Shown here one piece after another: positions 28,908-37,015 of a stretch of DNA of 64,000 bases. Numbering within the stretch: position 1 is the stretch's first letter; every line of letters starts with the position of its first letter. The notes under the pieces are model-generated. The model worked only from the letters and a program-made list of their open reading frames with translations. It did not search any database and was not told the DNA's origin. Both the position numbers and the translations under genes were made by a program. Source of the stretch: Cellulomonas terrae (lineage in GTDB: Bacteria; Actinomycetota; Actinomycetes; Actinomycetales; Cellulomonadaceae); assembly GCF_007990265.1 (NCBI RefSeq), contig NZ_BJWH01000021.1, forward strand, positions 19,456 through 83,455, read 5' to 3'.

Positions 28908-29216
28908 CCCGTGAGGTCTTCGTAGATATCGAGCCAACTCTTCGCAGATTGCCGGGCTCGGGCGGCGCCCTGTCCGCATCGCCAACCGGCCGAGCCTCAC
29001 CCGCCCACGGTGGGCGCGGGCGGCGGCGCGACAAGGTGCAGGGCAACCGTTTGAGCGCTCGGTCACCACGGCTGTGTCGTGCGGACTGCGCTCCCGCGCA
29101 GAGCCAGACGTTCCTGGGCTCGCTCCTCTGTGCCGGCACTCTTGCGCGACGCGACGACCCGGCGCACGAGGTGCACATCGAGCGCCGGGTCGTTGGGAGA
29201 GGCGGCCTCCAGGCGA
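28908..29216. other. tRNA-Gly/island junction, gene-poor, with a tandem imperfect 11-bp repeat
   Basis: No convincing gene was found here. Two copies of TCTTCGYAGAT (28917-28927 and 28939-28949) are spaced 22 bp start to start, two turns of the helix, and begin 10 bases after the tRNA. Such spacing suits binding sites for a recombinase or regulator. A short minus-strand frame running to 29063 out of the transposase end could code for about 60 residues but has no ribosome site. Confidence 0.4.
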
Positions 29217-31067
29217 TCAGGCAGCGCGAGATTCCCGCGCAGCCGCACCCGCCCGCAGGCGGTCGAGGTGCGTCGCGTCGATCGCCCTGGCCTCGTCGCG
29301 GCCGAGGTTCCGGAAGCCCCAGCTCGGCGGATCAGCCCGCAGCAGGGGGTGGTCCACCGGTCCGCGCGCCGTCCGACCGTGCCAGGCACGCAGCTGCTCC
29401 TCGTTGAAGAGGCTGATCTTCAGGGCTGAGATGACCGTCGCCATCGCCAGCCCTGGGAGACGGTTCTGCCCTCGTCGCAGTCGCTGTCGGCTCGGGTTCT
29501 TCAGGATCCCGAAGATCCCCTCGACGAAGGTCCGCCGCTTGAAGAGCCGGCGCCACGCTCGGTTGCCGTAGTAGTGACGCTGAGCGAGCTTGCGCTGGTG
29601 GTGGGTGTCGGTCGGGTCAGGCGTGAAGTCGACCGTCCGGTTGGTGCAGCAGTCTCGGCTGTCCCAGTCGTCCGGCGGCCTGGTGACCGGGTTCCCGACG
29701 TCGATCGCGGCCTGGACGTTCGCACCGCCGCGAGCGTGGCAACCGACGCGCGTCGCGACCGCCGGGCACACCCACTTGCTGGTGGCAGAGGCTCCGAGGC
29801 CGCTCTCCTTGCGGCTGAAGGCCCAGCGTCGCTGGAAGTCCTCGATCTTCGTGAAGTAGGTGTCCCAGTCCTCCTTGGTCCCGTTCTCGGGTGGTAGCGG
29901 GCGGTCGGCCATCGGTGCCATCGGGCAGTGCATCCAGCCGTACTGCAGCTTGGCGCCCTTCACGTCGACGATGCCGTGGTCGTTCTTCCCCATCGTCAGG
30001 CACTGCTCGATCCCGCGCTCCGCGAGCGGCACCGCCCATCGCCACGCCTTGAGGTTGGTGTAGAGGTGGTCGCCGATCAAGCCCGTGAAGCCGTGGTTCT
30101 TGCGGATGCGGTCGATGATGCGGAGCGAGGCGTCGACGACGTCACAGTTGGCGGGCGTGAGCGCGAATCCATCGACGAGCACGGCCTCGTCGTCGTCCTC
30201 GGCGTCGGGGTCGGGCACGCGGCAGATCGTGTGTTGGTGGAAGCCGAAGCCGACCTCCTTCTTCCCCAGCTTGGAGGTCTTGTACCCCCACGCCGCGTCG
30301 AGGCACCTGCCCCGGAGGTTCGCGGACGGAACCTCCGGAGCACTCTCGGGGGCCGTCGCACCGTCGTCGTCGATCGCGATGTCGGCGACCTCGAGGGCCT
30401 CCCCCGCCGCCTCGGCGGCCTCCATCGCGGCGAGAACACGCTCCGCTCGCGCCCGGTCTGCGGTCGGGCCCTTCGTCCACGCCCACTGACCGGTCGCGTC
30501 GATCGCGAAGACGGAGCCCGTCCGGGGAACCGTCGTGACACGGATCAGGCTGTCGACGATCGCCTCCACCGCCGCCTGCCGAGCCTCTCGCTCACCGTCC
30601 GACAAGCCGGGCGCCGAGCCGAGGCCGTAGTCGAGGCGCTCGCGTAGCCGCTTCGCGGCGTTCGCAAGGTCGTCGTACCCGATCTCCTCGACCCCGTCCG
30701 CCTCCCACATCCGCTTGCGTGGCTTTCCCGACGACGTGAGGCGAGGAGCCTCGGGGTCAAACTCCGCCTTGGCCCGCGTGCCCCTCGACCGGCTCGTGAG
30801 AGGGCGCAGGACGCCGATCTTCCACTGAGAGTCGCGGTCCAGCCCTTCGGTCAGGGCCATGTGTGCCCCCCTGATGGTCGTCTCGTGGCCGAGACGGGCG
30901 CACAGGTGGAGCCCGATGAAGAGCAGTCTGGTGTTCTCGTAGAGACAGCCGATGCGACCCCTCTGCCCCGGCTTCCGGGGCGGGCAGGCCAGGTCGAGGA
31001 CGCCGGAGGTGTCGATCACGTGCACCGCCCGGTCCAGCATCTCGACACTGATGTGGACGGCGCTCAT
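29217..31067 (-). CDS. DDE-type transposase
   Basis: This 616-residue protein is a predicted transposase. DDE residues can be assigned: Asp190 in VFAIDATGQWAW, Asp333 in LIGDHLYTNL, and Glu516 in RRTFVEGIFGILKNP, followed by the usual basic RLRRGQNRLPG and a hydrophobic ISALKISLF helix. A large insertion of about 140 residues separates the first and second aspartates; it contains an acidic stretch and conserved-looking Cys and His residues. The N-terminal 130 residues are likely DNA-binding. Its ATG overlaps the stop of the recombinase-like gene (31064-31067). Terminal inverted repeats were not identified, so the limits of the element are unknown. Confidence 0.8.
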   Translation of the reverse strand: MSAVHISVEMLDRAVHVIDTSGVLDLACPPRKPGQRGRIGCLYENTRLLFIGLHLCARLGHETTIRGAHMALTEGLDRDSQWKIGVLRPLTSRSRGTRAKAEFDPEAPRLTSSGKPRKRMWEADGVEEIGYDDLANAAKRLRERLDYGLGSAPGLSDGEREARQAAVEAIVDSLIRVTTVPRTGSVFAIDATGQWAWTKGPTADRARAERVLAAMEAAEAAGEALEVADIAIDDDGATAPESAPEVPSANLRGRCLDAAWGYKTSKLGKKEVGFGFHQHTICRVPDPDAEDDDEAVLVDGFALTPANCDVVDASLRIIDRIRKNHGFTGLIGDHLYTNLKAWRWAVPLAERGIEQCLTMGKNDHGIVDVKGAKLQYGWMHCPMAPMADRPLPPENGTKEDWDTYFTKIEDFQRRWAFSRKESGLGASATSKWVCPAVATRVGCHARGGANVQAAIDVGNPVTRPPDDWDSRDCCTNRTVDFTPDPTDTHHQRKLAQRHYYGNRAWRRLFKRRTFVEGIFGILKNPSRQRLRRGQNRLPGLAMATVISALKISLFNEEQLRAWHGRTARGPVDHPLLRADPPSWGFRNLGRDEARAIDATHLDRLRAGAAARESRAA

Positions 31068-31906
31068 CGGGCACCGCCCCGCAGGCTCGCGCCGGCACCG
31101 AGCCCCTTGAACTCGAGCCACGGTGCGAGGTAGGGCTGCAGGTCGACGAGCGTTCGAGCGGACTGGAGCCCCGCGGCGCGCAGCAGCAGACCGATCGGGA
31201 CGGGGTCGGTCATGAGGTCTGCGAGCCACGTGGCGCGCAAGCGGGACTGCTCGATGCGTGGGACGTTGTACAGCGCGGCGCGGTCCGCGATGCGGGCGGC
31301 GATGTTGCGGCGGTCGACCTGCTGTCCGAGGACCAGTTCCTCGGCGCCGCGGCCCGCGACAGCCGCGCGGACCAACGCCGCCGCACATGCGCGCACCGGC
31401 ACGACGCGCGGCCGGGGCCCGGGCACATGCACCGTCAGCCCGGGCTCGCCCTGGTCCTCGATGTGCCCGACGCGCAGGTACCGGATGTCCAGGCTGTCCA
31501 GGCCGGCTCCCGCGCCGAGCCCCACTACGGCGGACAGGTCCCGCGCGAGGATTGCCGTCGGCTGGACTCCGGCGACGCGGAAGTACACGGCGCGCTCGCG
31601 GGGCGTGTAGGGCGGCTTGACGGCGCGGTGGGCGATCGGCGCCAGGTTCGCCGGCGTGGTCGGCCCCGGGTTGACCGTGCGCGCGAGCGCGAGCAGCCGC
31701 CGGCGCCGCTCGGCTCGGACGTGGTCGCCCGCGCCGGGCATGCCGATCCGGATGTACTCGTCGATCAGGTCGGTCGTCAGGACCTTGACGGGGTCGAGCG
31801 GGTGGCCGTGGCGCATCGCGTACGCGGCGAGGCCGGCGATGTGCGTGCGGTGGTTGCGGATGCTCTTCTCGCCGTCCAGCGTGCTGGCGACGACGACGCG
31901 GCGCAT
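31064..31906 (-). CDS. tyrosine-recombinase-like protein lacking catalytic residues
   Basis: The 280-residue protein follows the plan of a phage-type integrase: a helical core-binding half (about 10-90), then a catalytic-like half. When its blocks are laid on the family pattern, the first arginine position is Asp137 (GAGLDSLDIRYL), the HxLRH block reads SRLRAT (only Arg224 kept), the LGH block reads LRAAG, and the tyrosine position before the end is Leu253. A tyrosine at 259 is a few residues late. It therefore looks like a DNA-binding pseudo-recombinase. It is coupled to the transposase downstream and follows the 44-residue gene by 48 bases. The alignment was done by eye. Confidence 0.62.
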   Translation of the reverse strand: MRRVVVASTLDGEKSIRNHRTHIAGLAAYAMRHGHPLDPVKVLTTDLIDEYIRIGMPGAGDHVRAERRRRLLALARTVNPGPTTPANLAPIAHRAVKPPYTPRERAVYFRVAGVQPTAILARDLSAVVGLGAGAGLDSLDIRYLRVGHIEDQGEPGLTVHVPGPRPRVVPVRACAAALVRAAVAGRGAEELVLGQQVDRRNIAARIADRAALYNVPRIEQSRLRATWLADLMTDPVPIGLLLRAAGLQSARTLVDLQPYLAPWLEFKGLGAGASLRGGAR

Positions 31907-31954
31907 GAACGGACGGATACTCTCCAGCTCGGTGTCCGAAAGCGCCGCGCTGGT

Positions 31955-32089
31955 TTACGAGTCGATGAGGTTGAGGATGCTCTCGGGGAGCGCGCGCGGC
32001 TGGGTAGACGCGGCCTCGAGCTCCTTGATCCTTCGGGCCATCGCGGCGGCGCTGACCTTGCGGGTGCGCCCGGTTCGGGACTTGCTCAT
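31955..32089 (-). CDS. 44-residue basic protein of the transposition unit
   Basis: This small protein has an Arg/Lys-rich start (KSRTGRTRK) and a helical segment AAAMARRIKELEAA ending LPESILNLIDS. The ATG at 32089 has AAGGAGC five bases upstream, one of the clearest ribosome sites in the area, which is why a longer in-frame version is rejected. No family was recognised. It is the first gene of a unit with the recombinase-like and transposase genes, in the place where small accessory proteins sit in some recombinase-based transposons. Confidence 0.6.
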   Translation of the reverse strand: MSKSRTGRTRKVSAAAMARRIKELEAASTQPRALPESILNLIDS

Positions 32090-32217
32090 GTCTTGCTCCT
32101 TCGATATCTGCCACCGGCGGTCGCGGGTGGCGAGACGTGAAGGTGCGCGGTGTGTCCGTGTGCGCAATCGGCGGGATTCGCGTCAGCTGCCTCGAAGAAC
32201 GGCAGCATCGTTCGAGC

Positions 32218-32967
32218 TCACGAGCTCACGAACTCACCGAGCGCGTGGGCATGGGTCAGGCCGAGGTCGAGGTCACGAACGGTCAAGCCGCACGTCTCGA
32301 TGAGCGTGGCGAGCGGGGCGTCGCTCGCCAGCACTTCATGGGTCACAGCCGCGGCGAGCGACCGCGTCGTGAGGTTGAGGCCGTGCCTTCTCGCGAAAGA
32401 GCGGGCCCGTATCCACTCGTCGCCCTCATGGCTCGGCGAGCTTCCGCGTGCAGTCCTGGCCCTGCGGGCGCGCTCCACGGCCGCGAGAAAGGCAGATCCG
32501 TCTCGATCGCCGGTAGACGCCGCCTGCGCGATTCGGGCCAGGTCGTCGACGATCCCCGGCTCCGGCATGTACAGCACGCGCTCGCCCGGAGCGCGTCGGG
32601 GCCGACGTCCTGGCACGCCGTGGTGGCCCGCCTGAAGTCGACGCAGGATCCCACGCACGTTCTCGCGCGTTCCCGAGTCGAGACCCTCGCGCGCCATCGC
32701 CTGGTCCAAGGAAAGGAGGGTGTGGTCGGCGACGAGCTCGTCGACGGTCAGTGGCCTGCCGATCCGCTCGAGGTGCCCGGCCGCTGCGGCGATCGCCTGA
32801 ATGTCCTTCCGCGCTCGGTCCTTGGTCGGGGCCCCGCGCAGGACCAGCGCGATCGCGGCGGGGGCGATCTGCGCCCAGTCCGACACGGACTTGGGCCGGT
32901 AGGCGCGGACGTACTGCTCGGCGGACGAAGGCACTTGAGGGACAGAAGGGTTGGCAGAGGGGTCCAT
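32218..32967 (-). CDS. hypothetical helical protein, possible recombinase core-binding-like fold
   Basis: No family was recognised for this 249-residue protein. It is mostly helical and basic. The part around residues 60-110 (TVDELVADHTLLSLDQA, then GTRENVRGILRRL) resembles in layout the core-binding domain of the neighbouring recombinase-like protein (LTTDLIDEYIR, then VRAERRRRLLALA). The C-terminal third, ARSFARRHGLNLTTRSLA, may form a second helical bundle. The start at 32967 was chosen because the upstream extension is compositionally odd; the ribosome site (GGCAGG) is close and weak. It lies 128 bases upstream of the 44-residue gene and may belong to the same mobile unit. Confidence 0.6.
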   Translation of the reverse strand: MDPSANPSVPQVPSSAEQYVRAYRPKSVSDWAQIAPAAIALVLRGAPTKDRARKDIQAIAAAAGHLERIGRPLTVDELVADHTLLSLDQAMAREGLDSGTRENVRGILRRLQAGHHGVPGRRPRRAPGERVLYMPEPGIVDDLARIAQAASTGDRDGSAFLAAVERARRARTARGSSPSHEGDEWIRARSFARRHGLNLTTRSLAAAVTHEVLASDAPLATLIETCGLTVRDLDLGLTHAHALGEFVSS

Positions 32968-33067
32968 GCCTGCCAACGTCCGGCGCCCCGGGGATCGCGC
33001 AATGAGCCAGGCAACCGGGCGCCACAGAGCACCCGCCCGCTGGCGTTCGATGCCGAGCCGGAACGGA

Positions 33068-33100
33068 TGTGGCCCCGCCTCAGATCGAGGCGGGGCCACA
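33068..33100. terminator. strong hairpin terminator
   Basis: A perfect 14-bp stem (33068-33081 with 33087-33100) with a five-base loop begins two bases past the stop of the minus-strand gene at 33103. It separates that gene pair from the 249-residue gene. Confidence 0.8.
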
Positions 33101-33102
33101 CG

Positions 33103-33408
33103 TCACGCAGCTCGGGGGCCTACCGACAGTCGGGCCTGTGCTGCGCAGATTCGGCAGTCAGCCGGTCGCGGCGAGTCCGCCGTGTGGAGACGCTCGCCGT
33201 CCTGCACCACCCACGACGCGTTCTCGATCGCCCACACAGCCGGGAACTGGATGCGAACCCGCTCCTCGACCTTGTGCACCTCCTGCCACAGCAGGTCGGC
33301 GCCCGGCAGGTCGTGAGCAAGGTGCTCGATCGCGGCGGTGGCCAGTCGGTTTCGACGGTGGAGCAGCCGCAGCAGTTCCCATCGCCGGTTCGGTTCCTTT
33401 GTGATCAT
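33103..33408 (-). CDS. hypothetical protein of 101 residues with CxxC
   Basis: This small protein was not recognised. It is helical and rich in Arg and Leu at the start (RRWELLRLLHRRNRLATA), with an aromatic stretch FPAVWAIENASWVV and a single CRICAA motif near residue 87, perhaps half of a zinc site. The ATG at 33408 has GGAGGAG three bases upstream, which decides against the longer reading. It follows the 144-residue gene by 32 bases, and its stop is followed at once by a strong terminator, so the two form one unit. Both products carry CxxC pairs and might form a joint metal site, which is speculation. Confidence 0.6.
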   Translation of the reverse strand: MITKEPNRRWELLRLLHRRNRLATAAIEHLAHDLPGADLLWQEVHKVEERVRIQFPAVWAIENASWVVQDGERLHTADSPRPADCRICAAQARLSVGPRAA

Positions 33409-33440
33409 CGGCTCCTCCAGCCGAAGGCGCCCCAGACAGC

Positions 33441-33875
33441 TCATCTGCCGGGTGACGCGGGCGGGCGCTGGCCCGTCCGCATCACCCGTTGCGGCGGGGC
33501 GACCTCTCCCAAGCTGGCTGACCGACCATCTCGCGAGGCGGTCGCCAGCCCCGCCCGGGCCCCGATCGCGCCGATCGTCACCATTCCGCGCGTTGCGCCG
33601 CGCTCCGCGATGCAGGCCCGCTCCCGGGTGGTGCCCTCGCACGACGGGCAGGACATCGGCGTGTCTTCAAACCGGGACAGGAGCAACTCCCAAGCCGTCC
33701 GGACGACGGCTGCCCCGTTGCACTCGAATCCACGAGCGGCGATGCCCGCCGAGCCCGCGGCGAGCCCCGCGCGCGTGGCGGCAAGGTCGAAGAGGTGGGC
33801 CGACGGCAGGGAGCCGACCCGCTCGGGTGTCAGGGGATTGTGCACGGGTGTGGCTCGTGAGGGCGAAGCTGGCAC
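33441..33875 (-). CDS. hypothetical protein of 144 residues with CPSC motif
   Basis: This protein was not recognised. The GTG start is well supported by AGGAGG five bases upstream. The first 60 residues contain a possible helix HLFDLAATRAGLAAGSAG and then FECNGAAVVRTAWELLLSRF. CPSCEGTTRERAC near residue 75 resembles a small zinc knuckle of the kind found in cytosolic actinobacterial island proteins. The C-terminal 45 residues are low in complexity. It is the first gene of a two-gene unit ending at the 33068 hairpin. Confidence 0.6.
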   Translation of the reverse strand: MPASPSRATPVHNPLTPERVGSLPSAHLFDLAATRAGLAAGSAGIAARGFECNGAAVVRTAWELLLSRFEDTPMSCPSCEGTTRERACIAERGATRGMVTIGAIGARAGLATASRDGRSASLGEVAPPQRVMRTGQRPPASPGR

Positions 33876-34064
33876 TTTGGCCTCCTGGTAGTCGTGATCG
33901 CCGTTCGACGATCACGAGCACTGTGCTCGCGAGGCGCGCATGGGCAGCGGGCACGAAGTTCGCCACCTAGCTGGTTGCGCAATCGCGATCGCCGGTCACC
34001 GTGCGTCGCCGCAACCCACTGCACTGCACGTTGACAACTGCACAGCGCAACACGACGGCGGCCG

Positions 34065-34127
34065 CAGCGCTGCTCGGCTGGGTCTCCGGAATGGAGGTGA
34101 TGAGACCCCACCCACCGAGCAGCGCTG
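34065..34127. repeat. nested inverted repeat, large hairpin
   Basis: A 13-bp perfect outer stem (34065-34077 with 34115-34127) encloses a 7-bp inner stem (34080-34086 with 34102-34108). The result is a 63-base structure with few unpaired bases. It lies about 310 bases past the res stop. It could be a terminator, a small structured RNA or the end of a former mobile element. Confidence 0.55.
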
Positions 34128-34417
34128 GGGCAAGCCGCAACGTCCACCGCCGCCGGATCGTTGGGACGGCTCGCCTCGGATCGAGGGCCCGCACACGTCG
34201 GCCGACCAGGAGCGTGGCGTCTCCGGTCCCTCCTAGACGTACGCCAGCGCAAGAACGCGCCGAACGTACTCGGACCCAGCCGTGAGCAGATCAGCTCGCG
34301 CTACAGCGCGGCACTCGACTCGCCCTGCGGTGCGTCCTCGACGAAGTCACCCATCTCGCGGGCAATCGCTCCTGCCACCTGGACAGGGCGGAACTAGGCC
34401 CGCTGTCCGAGGAGCCC

Positions 34418-34434
34418 CACAACGAGTCGTTGTG
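34418..34434 (-). terminator. small hairpin just after res
   Basis: A 6-bp stem (34418-34423 with 34429-34434) with a five-base loop touches the res stop. A second imperfect stem follows at 34381-34409. Together they may end the defence operon, though both are weak. Confidence 0.35.
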
Positions 34435-34435
34435 C

Positions 34436-37015
34436 CTAGGAGTAGTTCCGGGCGACCGGCTCTAGGTACAGCGCTTCGACGGCACCCGTCCACGACCGAA
34501 CGGTAGCCCGCGTGTCAGAGTCCTTAAGGTCGAGCAGGCGCATCCGACCGCCGACCTTGTCAAGCGCCTCGATCCGGTGGAATCGGTCGCCGAACTCGTT
34601 CGCGAAGTCCGCGAGCGCGCGTAGCTTGATCATCGAGTCCTCGAGGTGGTGACCGTGCGGGTCGACGATCGAAGCCTTGACCTCGCCACCGATCTCGTTG
34701 AAGAAGATGAAGTCCGCATGCATCGATCGCCAGTTCCCGAGGTCGTCGCGGTACACGATTCCGAGAGAGTCCACGGCTGGCCGCGACGGGTTTCGGTACC
34801 ACGCCACCGAGTCGGGCCTGGCGATTTCCGCGCGGACAACGTCCTGCTCCCACTCGTTGAGCGACCCAACGGGGAACTGGCCGCGCTCGTCCGACATCAA
34901 GTGCTTCTCAACAGTCGGCGCCGCCACCCACGCTAGGAGCTCATCTGGTCCGGCCACGGCGAAGTCTTCGATCCGGGTACGCGGGCGACGTAGCGTCGTG
35001 ATCTGCGGGTTCGCCGCGAGAGCCCGCACGTCCTCGTACACCTGCTGACGCTCGTCCGAGAGTCCACGAATGGCGACTCGGTAGCGGTCGAACCACTCGT
35101 CGGACATCTTGTCGGCCTCGGCGTCGAGTCGCTCTCGGATCTCCTTGACCGTCGCCAGCGCAGCGGTGGTCACGTACGAGTCGCGCAGGTCGTCGTCCTC
35201 CCCGGCGTGGTGGTTCAGGTATGACATCGCCAACTCGCCGCCGAAGGCCTTCTTTGCGAAGTCGAACCCGACACCGATCGCACGGTCGTCGGCAGTCTCG
35301 ACGAACGAGGTGTACGTGACCGCCGAACCGCCACGAGCACCTACGAGCGTCTGTCCGTGAACTCTCAGGATCTCGCTCACCGCGTCGTCGAGCTTTCCCT
35401 GATACCGAACGGCGTACCCGTCCAGGACGGCGTGCATCTCTTGGAGAGCCATTCCGACGGCGCCCGGCTGGAGACTGTCGTTCGACAACTCCTGTGCCAG
35501 CAGAACGAGGCGCTTCACGGGCGCCACGCCCCGCTGCGGCACGACAAGGGTTGGCAGGCCGTCCCACTCCTCCCAGACCCTCTGAGGGATCGACAGGTTC
35601 GGGTGCAGCTCGCGTCCGTCCAGGACCACCTTCTGAGCGCCGCCTGGGATCTCCGGGATGAGGCCGGTCATGTACTTGACGACGTTGCCTGCCGTCGTGC
35701 GGTCGAAGAACGGCAAGATGCAGTCCACGGCGTTTAGACGTTCGTCACCCGGCACGCGGCGCGCGAGCGGCGTGCGAATCATGCGGCCAAGCATCTGCGT
35801 GATGTGGGTGTGATCCTTCGCGGGCCGGAACGACACGAGCACTTCGGCGCGGGGGCAGTCCCACCCAGTCGAGATCGCCTCCTTGGCGACAAGAACCCGG
35901 ACAGACTTGGTCTCCTCGACGCGCTGCGGCTCGATCCAGTCGACGACCCACGACCCGAACTCCTCTGTGCCGCCTCCACCGCCGAACACGTGCCGGACAT
36001 TCGCTAGCCCCAGCCCGGGAATCTCGGCAGCGACCGCGTCAAGCGCGGCCCCGATCTGCAACGGGTCAGGCAGGTTCGGCACCTGGAGCACCATCAGAGG
36101 CGCAACGGTGTCGGCCGAGTTCTGGCTATTCGCGTACTTCACCCAACGCTCGCTCGACTCTCGCAGCTTGCGCGCCGCGCGCGTCACCAAGACAGTGTCG
36201 AAGTTTCCGGCCTCAGCCGGGATGTCGAGCACGACCGTGTCCTTTAGGAGCCCTGAGTCCACCACCCGTTCAGGGTTGACCGACACCTCAAACGTCCGTC
36301 GGGTGTAGCCCGCGGACGTTTCGAGGTTCTTCATCGCCTCGCGGAACCGGTCGATCGTGGCGGAAATACCTAGCACGATCGGAATCGGCTGCCCGATGTC
36401 GATGCCGTTGACGAGGCGAGAAACGATGGTGGCTCGCTCTGTCGACGTCCGCGTGTTGAACCCTCGATGCGCCTCATCAAGCACGAGGTAGAGCGTTCGG
36501 TCCTCTTGGTCGACGGTGTTGGCAATCGTCTCCCAGATGTTCCAGGCGAGGTCATCGGGCGGGATCACATTGTCGAAGAGCGTCGCGTCGCCACCACGCT
36601 CCTCCCATCCGCGGGTGAGACGTGCACCCCTGGCGAGCTGTTGCGTGTTGAGGAAGTAGACCTTGCCCGCATCGAGCATCGGCACCGGACGCCACAGACC
36701 TGCGCGGACGGTGACGAGCCTGTCATACGTCAACCTGTCGGACGCCTGCGTCAGGCGGGTCCGCGACTGGTCGTTGAGGTTCGGGTCGTCGGAGAACCAG
36801 ATGACGGTCGCAGTCGGGTCGGCTTCGAAGTCATCCGAGCCGAAGAACAGCGACTCTATGATCGCGGCTGCCATGACGGTCTTCCCTGAGCCCGTGGGCG
36901 CCGTGAGTGCAACGGCAGACTCTTGCCCACGCGCATAAAGGCCGAGCGCGGTTCCCAGGTTGCCGAGCACCTGGAGCACGCCGTCGACCTGGTAGTCCTT
37001 GAGCGTGTACTTCAT
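34436..37015 (-). CDS. res: type III restriction enzyme, Res subunit
   Basis: Res is the helicase-nuclease of a type III restriction system; with Mod it translocates or diffuses along DNA and cuts when two unmodified sites meet. The 859-residue protein has Walker A APTGSGKT at 39-46, DEAH at 181-184 in LYLVLDEAHRGF, the SF2 motif III-like LGISATIDRF, and motif VI in QMLGRMIRTPLARR. The C-terminal PD-(D/E)XK-like nuclease is visible as ADFIFFNEIGGEVKASIVD. The ATG overlaps the mod stop by four bases. It is the last gene of the six-gene operon that begins at 44205. Confidence 0.9.
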   Translation of the reverse strand: MKYTLKDYQVDGVLQVLGNLGTALGLYARGQESAVALTAPTGSGKTVMAAAIIESLFFGSDDFEADPTATVIWFSDDPNLNDQSRTRLTQASDRLTYDRLVTVRAGLWRPVPMLDAGKVYFLNTQQLARGARLTRGWEERGGDATLFDNVIPPDDLAWNIWETIANTVDQEDRTLYLVLDEAHRGFNTRTSTERATIVSRLVNGIDIGQPIPIVLGISATIDRFREAMKNLETSAGYTRRTFEVSVNPERVVDSGLLKDTVVLDIPAEAGNFDTVLVTRAARKLRESSERWVKYANSQNSADTVAPLMVLQVPNLPDPLQIGAALDAVAAEIPGLGLANVRHVFGGGGGTEEFGSWVVDWIEPQRVEETKSVRVLVAKEAISTGWDCPRAEVLVSFRPAKDHTHITQMLGRMIRTPLARRVPGDERLNAVDCILPFFDRTTAGNVVKYMTGLIPEIPGGAQKVVLDGRELHPNLSIPQRVWEEWDGLPTLVVPQRGVAPVKRLVLLAQELSNDSLQPGAVGMALQEMHAVLDGYAVRYQGKLDDAVSEILRVHGQTLVGARGGSAVTYTSFVETADDRAIGVGFDFAKKAFGGELAMSYLNHHAGEDDDLRDSYVTTAALATVKEIRERLDAEADKMSDEWFDRYRVAIRGLSDERQQVYEDVRALAANPQITTLRRPRTRIEDFAVAGPDELLAWVAAPTVEKHLMSDERGQFPVGSLNEWEQDVVRAEIARPDSVAWYRNPSRPAVDSLGIVYRDDLGNWRSMHADFIFFNEIGGEVKASIVDPHGHHLEDSMIKLRALADFANEFGDRFHRIEALDKVGGRMRLLDLKDSDTRATVRSWTGAVEALYLEPVARNYS

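Larger units (their letters stand above)
33876..34435. other. 560-base non-coding stretch between mobile-unit genes and the defence operon
   Basis: No credible gene was found on either strand. It holds the large nested hairpin at 34065-34127 and two small hairpins just past the res stop (34381-34409 and 34418-34434). The stretch upstream of 33875 should carry the promoter for the 144-residue gene, but no clear -35/-10 pair was seen. Confidence 0.55.

Noticed and set aside
28848..29069. Minus-strand frame containing RRESNPRSQFGRLGLYH
   Set aside because: Translation of the antisense of tRNA-Gly; a known artefact.
29063..29389. 108-codon minus-strand frame running past the transposase stop
   Set aside because: The first half is a shadow of the transposase. 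The last 60 codons look somewhat protein-like but have no ribosome site or known motif, so it is noted only in the junction entry.
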